This document shows positions 29,563-38,488 of a DNA stretch of 64,000 nucleotides, one piece after another; position 1 is the first letter of the stretch, and the number at the start of each line of letters is the position of its first letter. The notes beneath the pieces are model-generated. The model searched no databases. It was not told the DNA's origin and was given only the letters and a program-made list of their open reading frames with translations. Source of the stretch: Campylobacter concisus. GTDB lineage: Bacteria; Campylobacterota; Campylobacteria; Campylobacterales; Campylobacteraceae. The DNA lies in assembly GCF_003049735.1 (NCBI RefSeq), contig NZ_PIRM01000001.1, positions 124,001 to 188,000 on the forward strand, read 5' to 3'. The position numbers and the translations under genes were made by a program.

Positions 29563-31494
29563 ATGGCATTAATCGACCTGATAGACGTAAGTAAAAAATT
29601 TGGCGCAAATGAGATTTTAAACGCTGTAAATTTTAGTGTAAATGAAAATGAAAAAATAGCGATCATCGGTAAAAATGGCAGCGGTAAAAGCACGCTTATG
29701 AAGATCATCTCTGGCGAGGTGGCAGTAGATAGTGGTAGACGCATAGTGCAAAACTTAATAAGCGTCGAGATGCTAGCTCAAACTCCAAATTTTAACGCAA
29801 CTTTTACCGTAAGGCAGGCACTAAATAACGAGCTAAAAGAGATATTTGATGCGATAAGCGAATATGAAAAGAGCGGTGTTTTGCTAGCAAATGACCCTGA
29901 AAACAAAGAAATTTTAAAAGAACAAGAGAGACTTTTAAAATTTATAGAGGCAAAGGATGGCTGGAATATCGAGCACAAGATCGAGCGAATTTTGCAAGAA
30001 TTTAAACTAAAAGAGTATGAAAACAGGCCTATTTGCTCGCTAAGTGGCGGCGAGATCAGACGCGTGGCACTGGGTGCTCTCATCCTTAAAAAGCCTGATG
30101 TCTTGCTACTTGACGAGCCGACAAACCACCTTGATGTTTACATGGTCAAATTTCTTGAAGATATGCTAAAGGGCTCAAATCAAAGCATAGTTTTTATAAG
30201 CCACGATAGGTATTTTATCGATGCGCTGGCAACTAGGTGCGTTGAGGTCGAGGAGGCTGGGCTTAGAAGCTTTGATGGTGGATATGCAAACTATCTAACA
30301 AAAAAAGAGGAAATTTTAGCAAGCCTTGCAAAGTCGCATGAAACGCTACTAAAGCAGCTAAAAGCTGAAGAGGAGTGGCTAAGGCGCGGAGTAAAAGCTA
30401 GACTAAAACGAAATGAAGGCAGAAAAGAGCGAGTGCTCGCCATGCGCGAAGAGGCTAAGAAAAATCCAGGTGTGATAAGGCGCGTGAGGCTTGAGCTGGA
30501 GCGTGCGAGTAAAAATTTCAACCAAACGCAGAGCCAAAACCGCAAAAAAATGCTCTTTGAGTTTAAAAATTTAAGCAAAAGTATAGACGGCAAGGTGCTT
30601 TTTGAAAAATTTGACGCAAGGGTCTTACAGGGCGAGAGGATCGCCATAGTCGGACGAAACGGTAGCGGTAAAAGCACGCTGCTTAAAATTTTGCTAGGGC
30701 TTGAAAAGCCAAGTAGCGGCGAGATAAAAAGAGGCGAGGTAAGTATTGGCTACTTTGATCAAGCTAGAAATGTCCTTGATGATGACAAGAGTCTAATAGA
30801 GACATTTTGTCCAAATGGCGGCGATCACGTGCTGATTCGTGGGCGAAATATGCACGTCTATGGCTATCTTAAAAATTTCCTCTTTCCAAAGGAATTTTTA
30901 GATAAAAAGATAGGCGTTTTAAGTGGCGGCGAGAAAAACCGTGTCGCACTTGCGATGCTTTTTACTAAAACTTACGATGTGCTGGTGCTTGACGAGCCGA
31001 CAAACGACCTTGATATCGCAACTATCAACATCTTAGAGGACTACTTGCAAAGCTTTGAGGGAGCTATCTTGCTAGTTAGCCACGATAGATATTTTGTCGA
31101 TAAGATGGCAAACAAACTTTGGGCATTTGAGGGCTCAAAGATAAATGTCTTGCATGAAGAGTATAGCGTCTATTTGGAGCTTGAAGATGAGCTAAAAGAG
31201 CTTGATAAATTTGAAAAAGAGCTCTCAAATAGCCAAAATGAAGCCAAACAAAAGAGCAAAACCGGCGTAAAGCTAAGCTACAAACAAACACAAATTTTAA
31301 ATACATATCCAGATAAAATTTCAACCCTTGAAGCAAGAGTGACCGAGCTAAACGAGGGGCTTAGCGATCCAAAAATTTATCAAGAAGTGGGACTAACTAA
31401 GCTTTATGAAGAGCTTGAAAGTGCAAAAGCTGAGCTTGAAAGCCTAGAAAATGAGTATTTTGAAGTGCTTGAGATCGCCGAGGAGCTAGAGTAG
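29563..31494 (+). CDS. ABC-F family ATPase (Uup-like)
   Basis: The 643-residue soluble protein has two ABC domains without membrane helices. Walker A motifs are GKNGSGKS and GRNGSGKS, signatures LSGGE occur twice, and Walker B is VLLLDEPTNHLD and VLVLDEPTNDLD. The charged inter-domain linker and a C-terminal coiled coil (LEARVTELNEGL to ELESLENEYFEVLE) match Uup. Such proteins act on ribosomes or DNA and modulate translation or recombination. Divergent from the MATE gene. The next gene starts 1 base after its stop. Confidence 0.92.
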   Translation: MALIDLIDVSKKFGANEILNAVNFSVNENEKIAIIGKNGSGKSTLMKIISGEVAVDSGRRIVQNLISVEMLAQTPNFNATFTVRQALNNELKEIFDAISEYEKSGVLLANDPENKEILKEQERLLKFIEAKDGWNIEHKIERILQEFKLKEYENRPICSLSGGEIRRVALGALILKKPDVLLLDEPTNHLDVYMVKFLEDMLKGSNQSIVFISHDRYFIDALATRCVEVEEAGLRSFDGGYANYLTKKEEILASLAKSHETLLKQLKAEEEWLRRGVKARLKRNEGRKERVLAMREEAKKNPGVIRRVRLELERASKNFNQTQSQNRKKMLFEFKNLSKSIDGKVLFEKFDARVLQGERIAIVGRNGSGKSTLLKILLGLEKPSSGEIKRGEVSIGYFDQARNVLDDDKSLIETFCPNGGDHVLIRGRNMHVYGYLKNFLFPKEFLDKKIGVLSGGEKNRVALAMLFTKTYDVLVLDEPTNDLDIATINILEDYLQSFEGAILLVSHDRYFVDKMANKLWAFEGSKINVLHEEYSVYLELEDELKELDKFEKELSNSQNEAKQKSKTGVKLSYKQTQILNTYPDKISTLEARVTELNEGLSDPKIYQEVGLTKLYEELESAKAELESLENEYFEVLEIAEELE

Positions 31495-31495
31495 C

Positions 31496-31930
31496 TTGAA
31501 AAAGATCGGTAGGATAAGCGCGCTAAATACGAGAGTTGTTAGACAAAATTCTGTTGTAAGCCTTAGCATTATCGTTGATAAAATGAGGTTTAGTGAGACA
31601 TTTTCGCCTAAAATATATAAATATGAAGTGGGCGATCTAGTCCAGATAAAATATAAGAGGGTTGGATTTTTAAATAAGATAGAGACCATTAGGCTAATCG
31701 CAAAAAGCAGCGAAGAGTCAGGGTTTTTTGCAAGGATTACAAATTTGATCTTCATGCTTGGTTGTTTTTATTTTTGCTTTATTGCGTTAGTTTTTATTTA
31801 TTATGGGGTTACGTTGGAATTTAATATTATTAGGCTTACTATTACATTAGCAGCCGCTTGTTTTTTGTTTTTGATGGGTAAATTTGCATATCTTAAGTTT
31901 TTGATATTTAGATATTTTATATTTGGATAG
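31496..31930 (+). CDS. Membrane protein with DUF3592-like region
   Basis: The 144-residue protein begins with a soluble beta-rich part ending YEVGDLVQIKYKRVGFLNKIETIR, a pattern like the extracytoplasmic part of DUF3592 proteins. It is followed by two hydrophobic helices (LIFMLGCFYFCFIALVFIYY and LTITLAAACFLFLMGKFAY). The start is TTG 31496, 1 base after the ABC-F stop, with AGGAG about 11 bases upstream. A later ATG at residue 30 is a possible alternative. Function unknown. Confidence 0.65.
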   Translation: MKKIGRISALNTRVVRQNSVVSLSIIVDKMRFSETFSPKIYKYEVGDLVQIKYKRVGFLNKIETIRLIAKSSEESGFFARITNLIFMLGCFYFCFIALVFIYYGVTLEFNIIRLTITLAAACFLFLMGKFAYLKFLIFRYFIFG

Positions 31931-32003
31931 AACTTTGAAATTTAAATATATGAAAGGTTTGCGGCTTGATGAGGTCGCTAAATTTGTTTGAAATGGGGCT
32001 AAA

Positions 32004-33518
32004 ATGCTAAAAAAACATCCGCTAATCTCTGTAGTGATAGCTATTGTTGTGATATTTTTTGCTACCTACTTTTTTATCTTTGGGTTAGTTTCTATTTTAG
32101 ATGACGACATTGGCGATAGTAAAGAGTTAAATAATAGCTTTTTTTACGTCAAAGATGACAAAGTCTATGCTATGGTGCCAAGTGGCGGTAAATTTGAGCT
32201 AATAGGCGTGAGGGCCAGCAAATTTAGATACATTGACACCGGCAAATACGACAACAGAAACGTTGGCTCTAGCGATGAGGCGGTATATTGTGGCAATCTC
32301 GTGATGAGCGGGCTTGATCCAAATGGCGTTAGAGCGCTTGGCAATGGCTATTTTGGTGATGGCAAGATAACATATTTTTGCGATAGCGTAAGCGAGACGA
32401 ACCTCGAAATATCCGCACTTAAAGAGTTTTGGGACATCGTCTCACATAAAATGTTTGATACGCCAAAAGCGCAAACTCATATCTATAAATTTAGACAGGT
32501 TGATAACGCTAATTTAGCTGCGATCTTGGGCTTTGGCTATGCAAGCGACGGAGTAAAGGTCTATCATGAGGGCAAAGAGCTAGAGGGCGCAAATGCCAGC
32601 AAAATGCGATACATCGAGCAGGCATCTGGCAGAAAGAGCGTGCATTTTACGACTGACGGAGAAAATGTCTATTATGACAGCACAAAACTAGGGATCAAAT
32701 TTAGCCCGCAAATGCGTGATATCGGCGAGATATGGCGCATTCACTATCTTTATGAGCCAAATTCTGGCATGGTCTATGCAAACGATCACGAATTTGACCC
32801 ACAATTTGCCCCATACGAGCCACTTTTTAACCTAAAAGATGAGCACTCCTATCATGCTCTTTTTCGTGGCAAAGGCGGTATCTATCACTGGGAGCGAAAG
32901 TGGCAGTGGTATAACAGCATAGATGAGGGCGAGTTTGTAAGAGATGGAGACGATCCTTTTAAAGGCGAGATAACGCCGCTATATGGTGATGTGGTGATAA
33001 GTGATGGCAAGACATATTTTCTAAAAACCTATGAAATTTGGCACAACACGAAAAATGATCACAGCCTAAGCTCACGCCACACTTGCATCGTAAGGCTTGA
33101 TACAAAAGAGCAGTGGCGAAAGATAGGGCTTGTAAGAAACGATGGCTACGGAGCGGTTTATGCAAACGGAGATAAGACATATTATTTTGATAACGTCGGC
33201 TACGGCTGGCATTTTAACAGCAGCGTTTATGATATAAACGACCTTGGCGTGGTTGAAATTCTCACTCGTCCTTATGGCCCAAATGTTAAGAATTTAAAAC
33301 TTGATGAGATAGTAAAAATGGTAGATCAAGGCGCTATGACGCCAGCTGATGGTGAGGTGGTGATCGATGCGATAAGCGACTTTGATGATTACTCGCAAAA
33401 ATATGCCTACTGGATATTTCTTGCCATTGCATTTGTGGCCTCGGTAGTTGGCGCTATTTTTAAAAATAAAAAGCAAGCAAACAAGCTTAAAAAAAGGGTA
33501 GATGATTATAGATTATGA
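32004..33518 (+). CDS. Membrane-anchored DKNYY-like repeat protein 1
   Basis: The 504-residue protein has an N-terminal membrane helix, a large domain of repeated short beta units of the DKNYY type (FYVKDDKVYAM, YASDGVKVYHEGKEL, FTTDGENVYYDS, YANGDKTYYFD), and a C-terminal membrane helix (YWIFLAIAFVASVVGAIF). Two cysteines recur in YCGNLVMSGLDPNGVRALGN and YFCDS. The unit is found in uncharacterised secreted or surface proteins. It overlaps the next, paralogous gene by 4 bases. Topology suggests a periplasmic domain held at both ends. Function unknown. Confidence 0.75.
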   Translation: MLKKHPLISVVIAIVVIFFATYFFIFGLVSILDDDIGDSKELNNSFFYVKDDKVYAMVPSGGKFELIGVRASKFRYIDTGKYDNRNVGSSDEAVYCGNLVMSGLDPNGVRALGNGYFGDGKITYFCDSVSETNLEISALKEFWDIVSHKMFDTPKAQTHIYKFRQVDNANLAAILGFGYASDGVKVYHEGKELEGANASKMRYIEQASGRKSVHFTTDGENVYYDSTKLGIKFSPQMRDIGEIWRIHYLYEPNSGMVYANDHEFDPQFAPYEPLFNLKDEHSYHALFRGKGGIYHWERKWQWYNSIDEGEFVRDGDDPFKGEITPLYGDVVISDGKTYFLKTYEIWHNTKNDHSLSSRHTCIVRLDTKEQWRKIGLVRNDGYGAVYANGDKTYYFDNVGYGWHFNSSVYDINDLGVVEILTRPYGPNVKNLKLDEIVKMVDQGAMTPADGEVVIDAISDFDDYSQKYAYWIFLAIAFVASVVGAIFKNKKQANKLKKRVDDYRL

Positions 33519-34960
33519 GAAAAATTGCGACTAAGATACTTTATCTTTTTGTCATTTTGACACTATTTTTTGTTTTGGCTATGCTTTATCTGTGGCGTGA
33601 GGGCGAGTATCAAAGAGGCTTTGCAAACATTGATAGTAGCGAGTTTTACCGCTCGCCTGAGGGTAAAATTTATGTTCAAATTTCAGGCAGTGGCAAGTAT
33701 GAGCTAAAAGGAGTTGATGAGGCTAGTTTTAGGGTCTTAAAGCTAAAACACGCATATGATTACTCAAATGTGGCGGCTGATAAAAACAGCGTCTATTGCT
33801 CTAGAGAAATTTTGCCTGGGCTTGATCCAAACAGCACCAAAGTGCTTGGCAATGGCTATCTAAGTGATGGCAAGATAAGCTATTATTGCAGCTCTAGAAG
33901 TGAGAAAAAGGCGGGATTTAATGAATTTATCGCCGTCATGAAAAGCGTCGCTCACATCTTTATAAAAAGCTATGATGATAGCCCTTATTTTTACAGGACA
34001 AAAAGGGTTGAAAGCACAAATTTAGAGCCTATCTTTGACGCTGGCTTTGCAAGAGATGGGGGCACGCTTTACTACAAGGGCGAAAAGCTTGACGCACAGC
34101 CTAGCGGGCTAAGATACATCACGGCAGAAAATGGCGCTCCTAGCGGATATTACACAGACAGCAAAAGCCTATTTTTAGGCTTTTATAAGCTTGATACAAG
34201 CTACACAGATGAGACGCGCCGGATATGCTATGACCAAAAGCATGATATAGAATATCTTTTTGAGCCAAAAAGTGGGGCGGCGTTTGCAAATGAGCTCAAA
34301 TTTAGCACCCAAAATATGCCTTATAGTGCCATTTATAGCGTGGATAACGTGCATTCGTTTTGGCCTCTTTTTGCCAGCAAAGATGGAATTTACTTTTGGG
34401 ATAGCACGAAAAACGAGCAGGCTAAAATTTCAGACTACCAGCTAAAAGGCGAGCTAAAAAGGCTCTATGCTGACGTTTTTGTAGATGAGAGCTCAGCGTA
34501 TTTCTTACAGCAAGGCGAAGAGTGGCGTCGCTCAAAGCACGGCAGGCACTTAGAGGCGCAAACAGTCTCTTTATATAAATTTGCCCCAAGCAGCTCTTGG
34601 CGTGAGATAGGGCTAGTAAAAGATGGCGAGTATGGCGCAGTATATGCAAACGGCGAGAAGGTCTATTTTTTTAGCAAGATAAAGCCATTTTACGGCATAA
34701 AGCATAGCGTTTATGAGGTGGCGGGTCCTAGCGTCATAGAAATTTTAACAAGAGCGTCTAAAGAGCTTAGCGCAAAAGATATCAGCGAGATGATAAAGCG
34801 CGGTGAGCTAGTGGAGGCAAGCGGCGAAGAGGTTGCAAGATCGAGGATAGAGTATGACTCGCCAAAGATCATTTTGTATATCACATTTGGCATCGCTTTT
34901 GTCGTCATAGTGCTAACAACTCTTGCAAAACCAAAGAGAGATGAAAGAGACTTGAGATAA
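33515..34960 (+). CDS. Membrane-anchored DKNYY-like repeat protein 2
   Basis: The 481-residue paralogue of the preceding protein has the same layout: an N-terminal helix, DKNYY-type beta units (YRSPEGKIYVQ, ARDGGTLYYKGEKL, YTDSKSLFLG, YANGEKVYFF), the cysteine block YCSREILPGLDPNSTKVLGN and a C-terminal helix (IILYITFGIAFVVIVLTTL). The two genes overlap by 4 bases and probably arose by tandem duplication, since block order is kept throughout. I know no function for either. Overlap suggests the two proteins work together. Confidence 0.75.
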   Translation: MRKIATKILYLFVILTLFFVLAMLYLWREGEYQRGFANIDSSEFYRSPEGKIYVQISGSGKYELKGVDEASFRVLKLKHAYDYSNVAADKNSVYCSREILPGLDPNSTKVLGNGYLSDGKISYYCSSRSEKKAGFNEFIAVMKSVAHIFIKSYDDSPYFYRTKRVESTNLEPIFDAGFARDGGTLYYKGEKLDAQPSGLRYITAENGAPSGYYTDSKSLFLGFYKLDTSYTDETRRICYDQKHDIEYLFEPKSGAAFANELKFSTQNMPYSAIYSVDNVHSFWPLFASKDGIYFWDSTKNEQAKISDYQLKGELKRLYADVFVDESSAYFLQQGEEWRRSKHGRHLEAQTVSLYKFAPSSSWREIGLVKDGEYGAVYANGEKVYFFSKIKPFYGIKHSVYEVAGPSVIEILTRASKELSAKDISEMIKRGELVEASGEEVARSRIEYDSPKIILYITFGIAFVVIVLTTLAKPKRDERDLR

Positions 34961-35085
34961 ATTTCGAAGTGGCTATTTTTGGTGGCTAGAGCTTAAAATT
35001 TCATAAAAATTTAAAGAGAAAATTTGGCCTATTTACTCTTTTTTGTTATTTTAAGGCAAAACTGAAATTTATAAAAAGGAGAAAA

Positions 35086-37026
35086 ATGTTTAAATTTCAA
35101 AGGTCAAAATTTAACAATTCAGTATTTATCCCATCGCTTATTGTCATATTTTTAATAGCGGCATTTGCAGCGATATTTCCAAATTTCTCAAATGAGTTTT
35201 TTAAGGGTATGCAAAACTACATCGCGGCCAAATTTGGCTGGTTTTATATCCTAGTTGTTGCCGTCATACTGCTAAGCGTCATCATTCTTGGCTTTAGTAA
35301 GCTTGGCGAGATCAAGCTAGGAGCTGATCACGTAAAGCCAGAGCACAAAAATATTTCGTGGTTTTCTATGCTTTTTGCCGCTGGCATGGGCATAGGTCTA
35401 GTATTTTTTGGTGTGGCCGAGCCGCTCATGCACTATCTAAACCCACCAGTTGGCGACGCGCAAACTATCGCAGCGCAAAAGCTTGCGTTGAATATCACAT
35501 TTTTTCACTGGGGCATGAGCGCATGGTCAGTTTATGCTATCGTAGCGCTAATTCTAGCCTTTTTCTCGTATAGACACGGCTTGCCACTAACGCTTAGATC
35601 GGCGTTTTATCCGATCATCGGAGATAAAATTTATGGCAAGATAGGTAGCGCCATCGATACATTTGCCGTCGTGGCGACCCTTTTTGGCGTGGCGACATCG
35701 CTAGGATACGGCGTGCTTCAGGTAAATGCTGGCCTTACGCACGTTTTTGGCCTGCCAACTATGCATATCACGCTTTTAATAGTGCTTTGCCTAGCTGCGA
35801 CCATCTCAGCGGCAAGTGGCGTGGATAAGGGCATTAAGATCTTATCAAACGCAAATATCGCGCTAGCTATTTGTTTTATGTTTTTGATACTATTTTTGGG
35901 CGATACGACACAGCTTTTAAAGTCGTTTGTGCAAAACAGCGGCGACTACATCTCTACGCTCATCTCAAATACATTTAACCTCTACGCCTACGAGAGGCAA
36001 AACGAGAGCTGGCTTGGCGGCTGGACGCTGCTATACTGGGCTTGGTGGCTATCTTGGTCGCCGTTTGTGGGGCTTTTTATAGCTAAAATTTCAAAAGGCA
36101 GAACGATCAGAGAATTTGTGATCGGCGTGCTTCTCGTGCCAACTGGCTTTACCTTTGCTTGGATGAGCTTTTTTGGTAACTCAGCGATTGCGCTTGTTCA
36201 AAATGGCTTTAGCGAGCTAGCAACGACTGTAAATTCCGACTCAGCCTCAGCACTTTTTATGTTTTTAGAAAAATTTAGCTTCTCAGGTGTGCTAAGCACG
36301 ATCGCAGTCTTTATGATCGTCATATTTTTCGTCACTTCCGCCGACTCTGCGGCGATCGTTATGAACATGCTCTGCTCAAACGGCAAAGACGATACGCCAG
36401 TTTGGCAAAAGGTCTTTTGGGGCGTTGCAGTTGGCGTCGTGGCGGCATTTTTGATGCTAGCTGGCGGTCTTGGCTCGCTTCAAGCGCTTACTATCACCAC
36501 GGCGCTGCCATTTGCGATCGTGCTACTTGGCGCTATTTACGGGCTATTTAAGGCTTTGCGCGTGGATCTAACCAAAAAAGAGACAAATAACTTTAGTAAC
36601 ATGCCTCTTAGTGATCTTTCAAAGCCGTGGCAAGAGCGCCTAAGTGCGATCATCACGCTTCCAGGCAAGAAAGATGGCAAGAAATTTTTAAACGAAGTCG
36701 CACTAAAAGCGTTTAATGAGCTAAAAGAGGAATTTGCTAAAAACGGCCTTGAAGCAAAGGTCACAAATGGTGAAAATTTTGTAAATTTAAACGTTGGACT
36801 TGGCGATGAGATGGACTTTAGATATGGCGTCTATCTCACCAAAAGCCAGAGCCCAGACTACACCAGAGAGCTTGACGGCGATGATCTTTACTATAGAGCT
36901 GAAGTCTATCTAAAAGAGGGCGGTCAGGACTACGACGTGCTTGGCTGGAGCGAAGCCACGCTGATAAACGACGTCATCGAGCAATACCGCAAACACATGC
37001 AGTTTTTACATGTTGTTAGAGAGTAA
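35086..37026 (+). CDS. BCCT family betaine/choline/carnitine transporter
   Basis: The 646-residue protein has 12 predicted membrane helices with the BCCT hallmarks MLFAAGMGIGLVFFGVAEP, the WAWWLSWSPFVGLFIA signature and MSFFGNSAI. It also has a long hydrophilic C-terminal extension (about residues 510-646), as in osmosensing BetT/OpuD-type members. It should import a quaternary ammonium compound for osmoprotection. AAAAGGAG precedes the ATG. Monocistronic with its own terminator. The exact substrate cannot be read. Confidence 0.93.
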   Translation: MFKFQRSKFNNSVFIPSLIVIFLIAAFAAIFPNFSNEFFKGMQNYIAAKFGWFYILVVAVILLSVIILGFSKLGEIKLGADHVKPEHKNISWFSMLFAAGMGIGLVFFGVAEPLMHYLNPPVGDAQTIAAQKLALNITFFHWGMSAWSVYAIVALILAFFSYRHGLPLTLRSAFYPIIGDKIYGKIGSAIDTFAVVATLFGVATSLGYGVLQVNAGLTHVFGLPTMHITLLIVLCLAATISAASGVDKGIKILSNANIALAICFMFLILFLGDTTQLLKSFVQNSGDYISTLISNTFNLYAYERQNESWLGGWTLLYWAWWLSWSPFVGLFIAKISKGRTIREFVIGVLLVPTGFTFAWMSFFGNSAIALVQNGFSELATTVNSDSASALFMFLEKFSFSGVLSTIAVFMIVIFFVTSADSAAIVMNMLCSNGKDDTPVWQKVFWGVAVGVVAAFLMLAGGLGSLQALTITTALPFAIVLLGAIYGLFKALRVDLTKKETNNFSNMPLSDLSKPWQERLSAIITLPGKKDGKKFLNEVALKAFNELKEEFAKNGLEAKVTNGENFVNLNVGLGDEMDFRYGVYLTKSQSPDYTRELDGDDLYYRAEVYLKEGGQDYDVLGWSEATLINDVIEQYRKHMQFLHVVRE

Positions 37027-37036
37027 ATTTGAGTGA

Positions 37037-37071
37037 AATTTGCCTGGAATTTGAAAATTTCTAGGCAAATT
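37037..37071 (+). terminator. Terminator after the BCCT transporter
   Basis: A 9-bp stem AATTTGCCT / AGGCAAATT, extended imperfectly inward, lies 10 bases after the stop codon and is followed by CTAAATTTT. The rest of the spacer to 37383 is AT-rich with no gene I can support. Confidence 0.65.
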
Positions 37072-37383
37072 CTAAATTTTACTCACTCGTTATCGTTTGT
37101 TACTGAATTTAAAAGCGTGATATACTTGTTTGTAAATTTTAAAATTTGATTGAGTTTTATGCACGTGGTGTAAAGCAAGATATGAGTGTCCTTATTTTTT
37201 AGAGAAAACAAATTAGAAAATTTAACTTTATTGGTTTGTATTTTTGCTTGTAGCTATGAGATAAATTTGAAATAAAAAATGTTAATTTTTTGTTGCGTAT
37301 CGTTCAAATTCCAGAGCCAAAATGCATTTTCTGTAAATTTTTAACTTTGATAGATGTTTTGCTGTATCGGTCATTGTAAAAAT

Positions 37384-38217
37384 TTATAAAATCTCAAGTC
37401 TGGTGCTGATATCAGCAACGCCTTTTGAATACATCGCTGATGTTACTATCGCATCGGCATTTGCGTAATCTTTTGCATTTGATAAATTTATACCACCGGC
37501 TGCTAGGATAATGGTATTTGGCGAAATCTCATCTCTTAAAGAGAGTACATTTTCGATGAGCTCTGGACTAAATTTATCGCACTGCACGACGTCGCAATTT
37601 GCTTTTAAAAGCTTGCTTACTTCGTCTAAATTTTCAGCTTCAATGCATACTTTTCGCTCAGCCATTTTTGCTTTAAACTCTGGCAAATGCGATAAAAATT
37701 TATCAAAGCTACCGTAGGCTTTCATGTGGTTTTTAAAAAATAAAATACTATCGCTAAGCCCAAGCCTATGGATGCCACCACCGCCTTCAAGTACGGCTTT
37801 TACGCAAAATTTCTTAGCAAACGGAAAACTCTTTCTAGTTGCCAACACTTCACATTTTTTATTGACGCACTTTGTGGCATTTACCATTTTGTTTGTATAA
37901 GTTGCGATGGCACTGGCATATTCTAGTGCGACTTGAGCTAGTTTCCAAGCTTTATGCACATCTTTGTAGCTGCCATAAATTTTTATGATTACATCGCCAG
38001 CCTTGCAAATTTGAGAATTTTGCACAAAAATTTTACTCTCGCACCCAAGTAGCTTTGCAACACTTGCGGCTACATCAACGCAGCTAACGCAAATTTCATC
38101 ACGTGAATAAATTTCAAGTAAGGCATTTTTATCGATATTTTGAAGCGACGTAGTAAGATCAAAGTAAGGTATATCTTCGTTTATATAGCTTAGAATTTCT
38201 GCGTCGCTAAGTATCAT
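37384..38217 (-). CDS. modD: ModD-like protein (NadC-fold phosphoribosyltransferase homologue)
   Basis: The 277-residue protein matches ModD, a homologue of quinolinate phosphoribosyltransferase found in some molybdate-transport operons: DIPYFDLTTSLQNI near the start, LATRKSFPFAKKFCVKAVLEGGG with HRLGLSDSILFFKNH, and a C-terminal AAGGINLSNAKDYANADAIVTSAMYSKG. Its biochemical role is not settled. No modABC genes are nearby. ATG 38217 lies 1 base past the stop of the small upstream gene; an ATG 21 bases earlier would overlap it. It is the last gene of the reverse run that starts at the Fur-family gene. Confidence 0.85.
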   Translation of the reverse strand: MILSDAEILSYINEDIPYFDLTTSLQNIDKNALLEIYSRDEICVSCVDVAASVAKLLGCESKIFVQNSQICKAGDVIIKIYGSYKDVHKAWKLAQVALEYASAIATYTNKMVNATKCVNKKCEVLATRKSFPFAKKFCVKAVLEGGGGIHRLGLSDSILFFKNHMKAYGSFDKFLSHLPEFKAKMAERKVCIEAENLDEVSKLLKANCDVVQCDKFSPELIENVLSLRDEISPNTIILAAGGINLSNAKDYANADAIVTSAMYSKGVADISTRLEIL

Positions 38218-38218
38218 T

Positions 38219-38488
38219 TTATGCCTTTTTTGCCTCATTTTTTGCTTTTATTATCATTTTTTTAAAGATTCCATTGTCATAAAGCCCAGCATGATAAAGA
38301 GCAAAGCAAGTAAATGCAATGCCTGAAACTGTGTGTAATTTTTTCATACCTCTGCCATTCATGCAAAGTGCCGTTAAGCAAACTGTCGCTAAAGTAACGC
38401 CCATACCGACCTTTGCTACCTTTCTGTGAGTATTTATGTCAAGTAGTTTGCCACTTATTTTTGTATCGTTTTTCAAATTCTTCTCCAT
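38219..38488 (-). CDS. Small two-helix membrane protein with H-x13-H motif
   Basis: The 89-residue protein has two hydrophobic helices, VAKVGMGVTLATVCLTALCM and LHTVSGIAFTCFALYHAGLY. The second helix has two histidines 14 positions apart with small residues between. That spacing is used by b-type cytochromes to hold two hemes on one helix pair, and the helix recalls DUF4405-type membrane proteins. Heme binding is only a suggestion. The gene abuts the AGCS gene (0-base gap) and modD (1-base gap), so it is certainly co-expressed. No known function. Confidence 0.65.
   Translation of the reverse strand: MEKNLKNDTKISGKLLDINTHRKVAKVGMGVTLATVCLTALCMNGRGMKKLHTVSGIAFTCFALYHAGLYDNGIFKKMIIKAKNEAKKA

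Noticed and set aside
37072..37383. Possible gene or small RNA in the long spacer after the BCCT gene
   Set aside because: No open frame with start signals and no strong hairpin beyond the terminator could be found.
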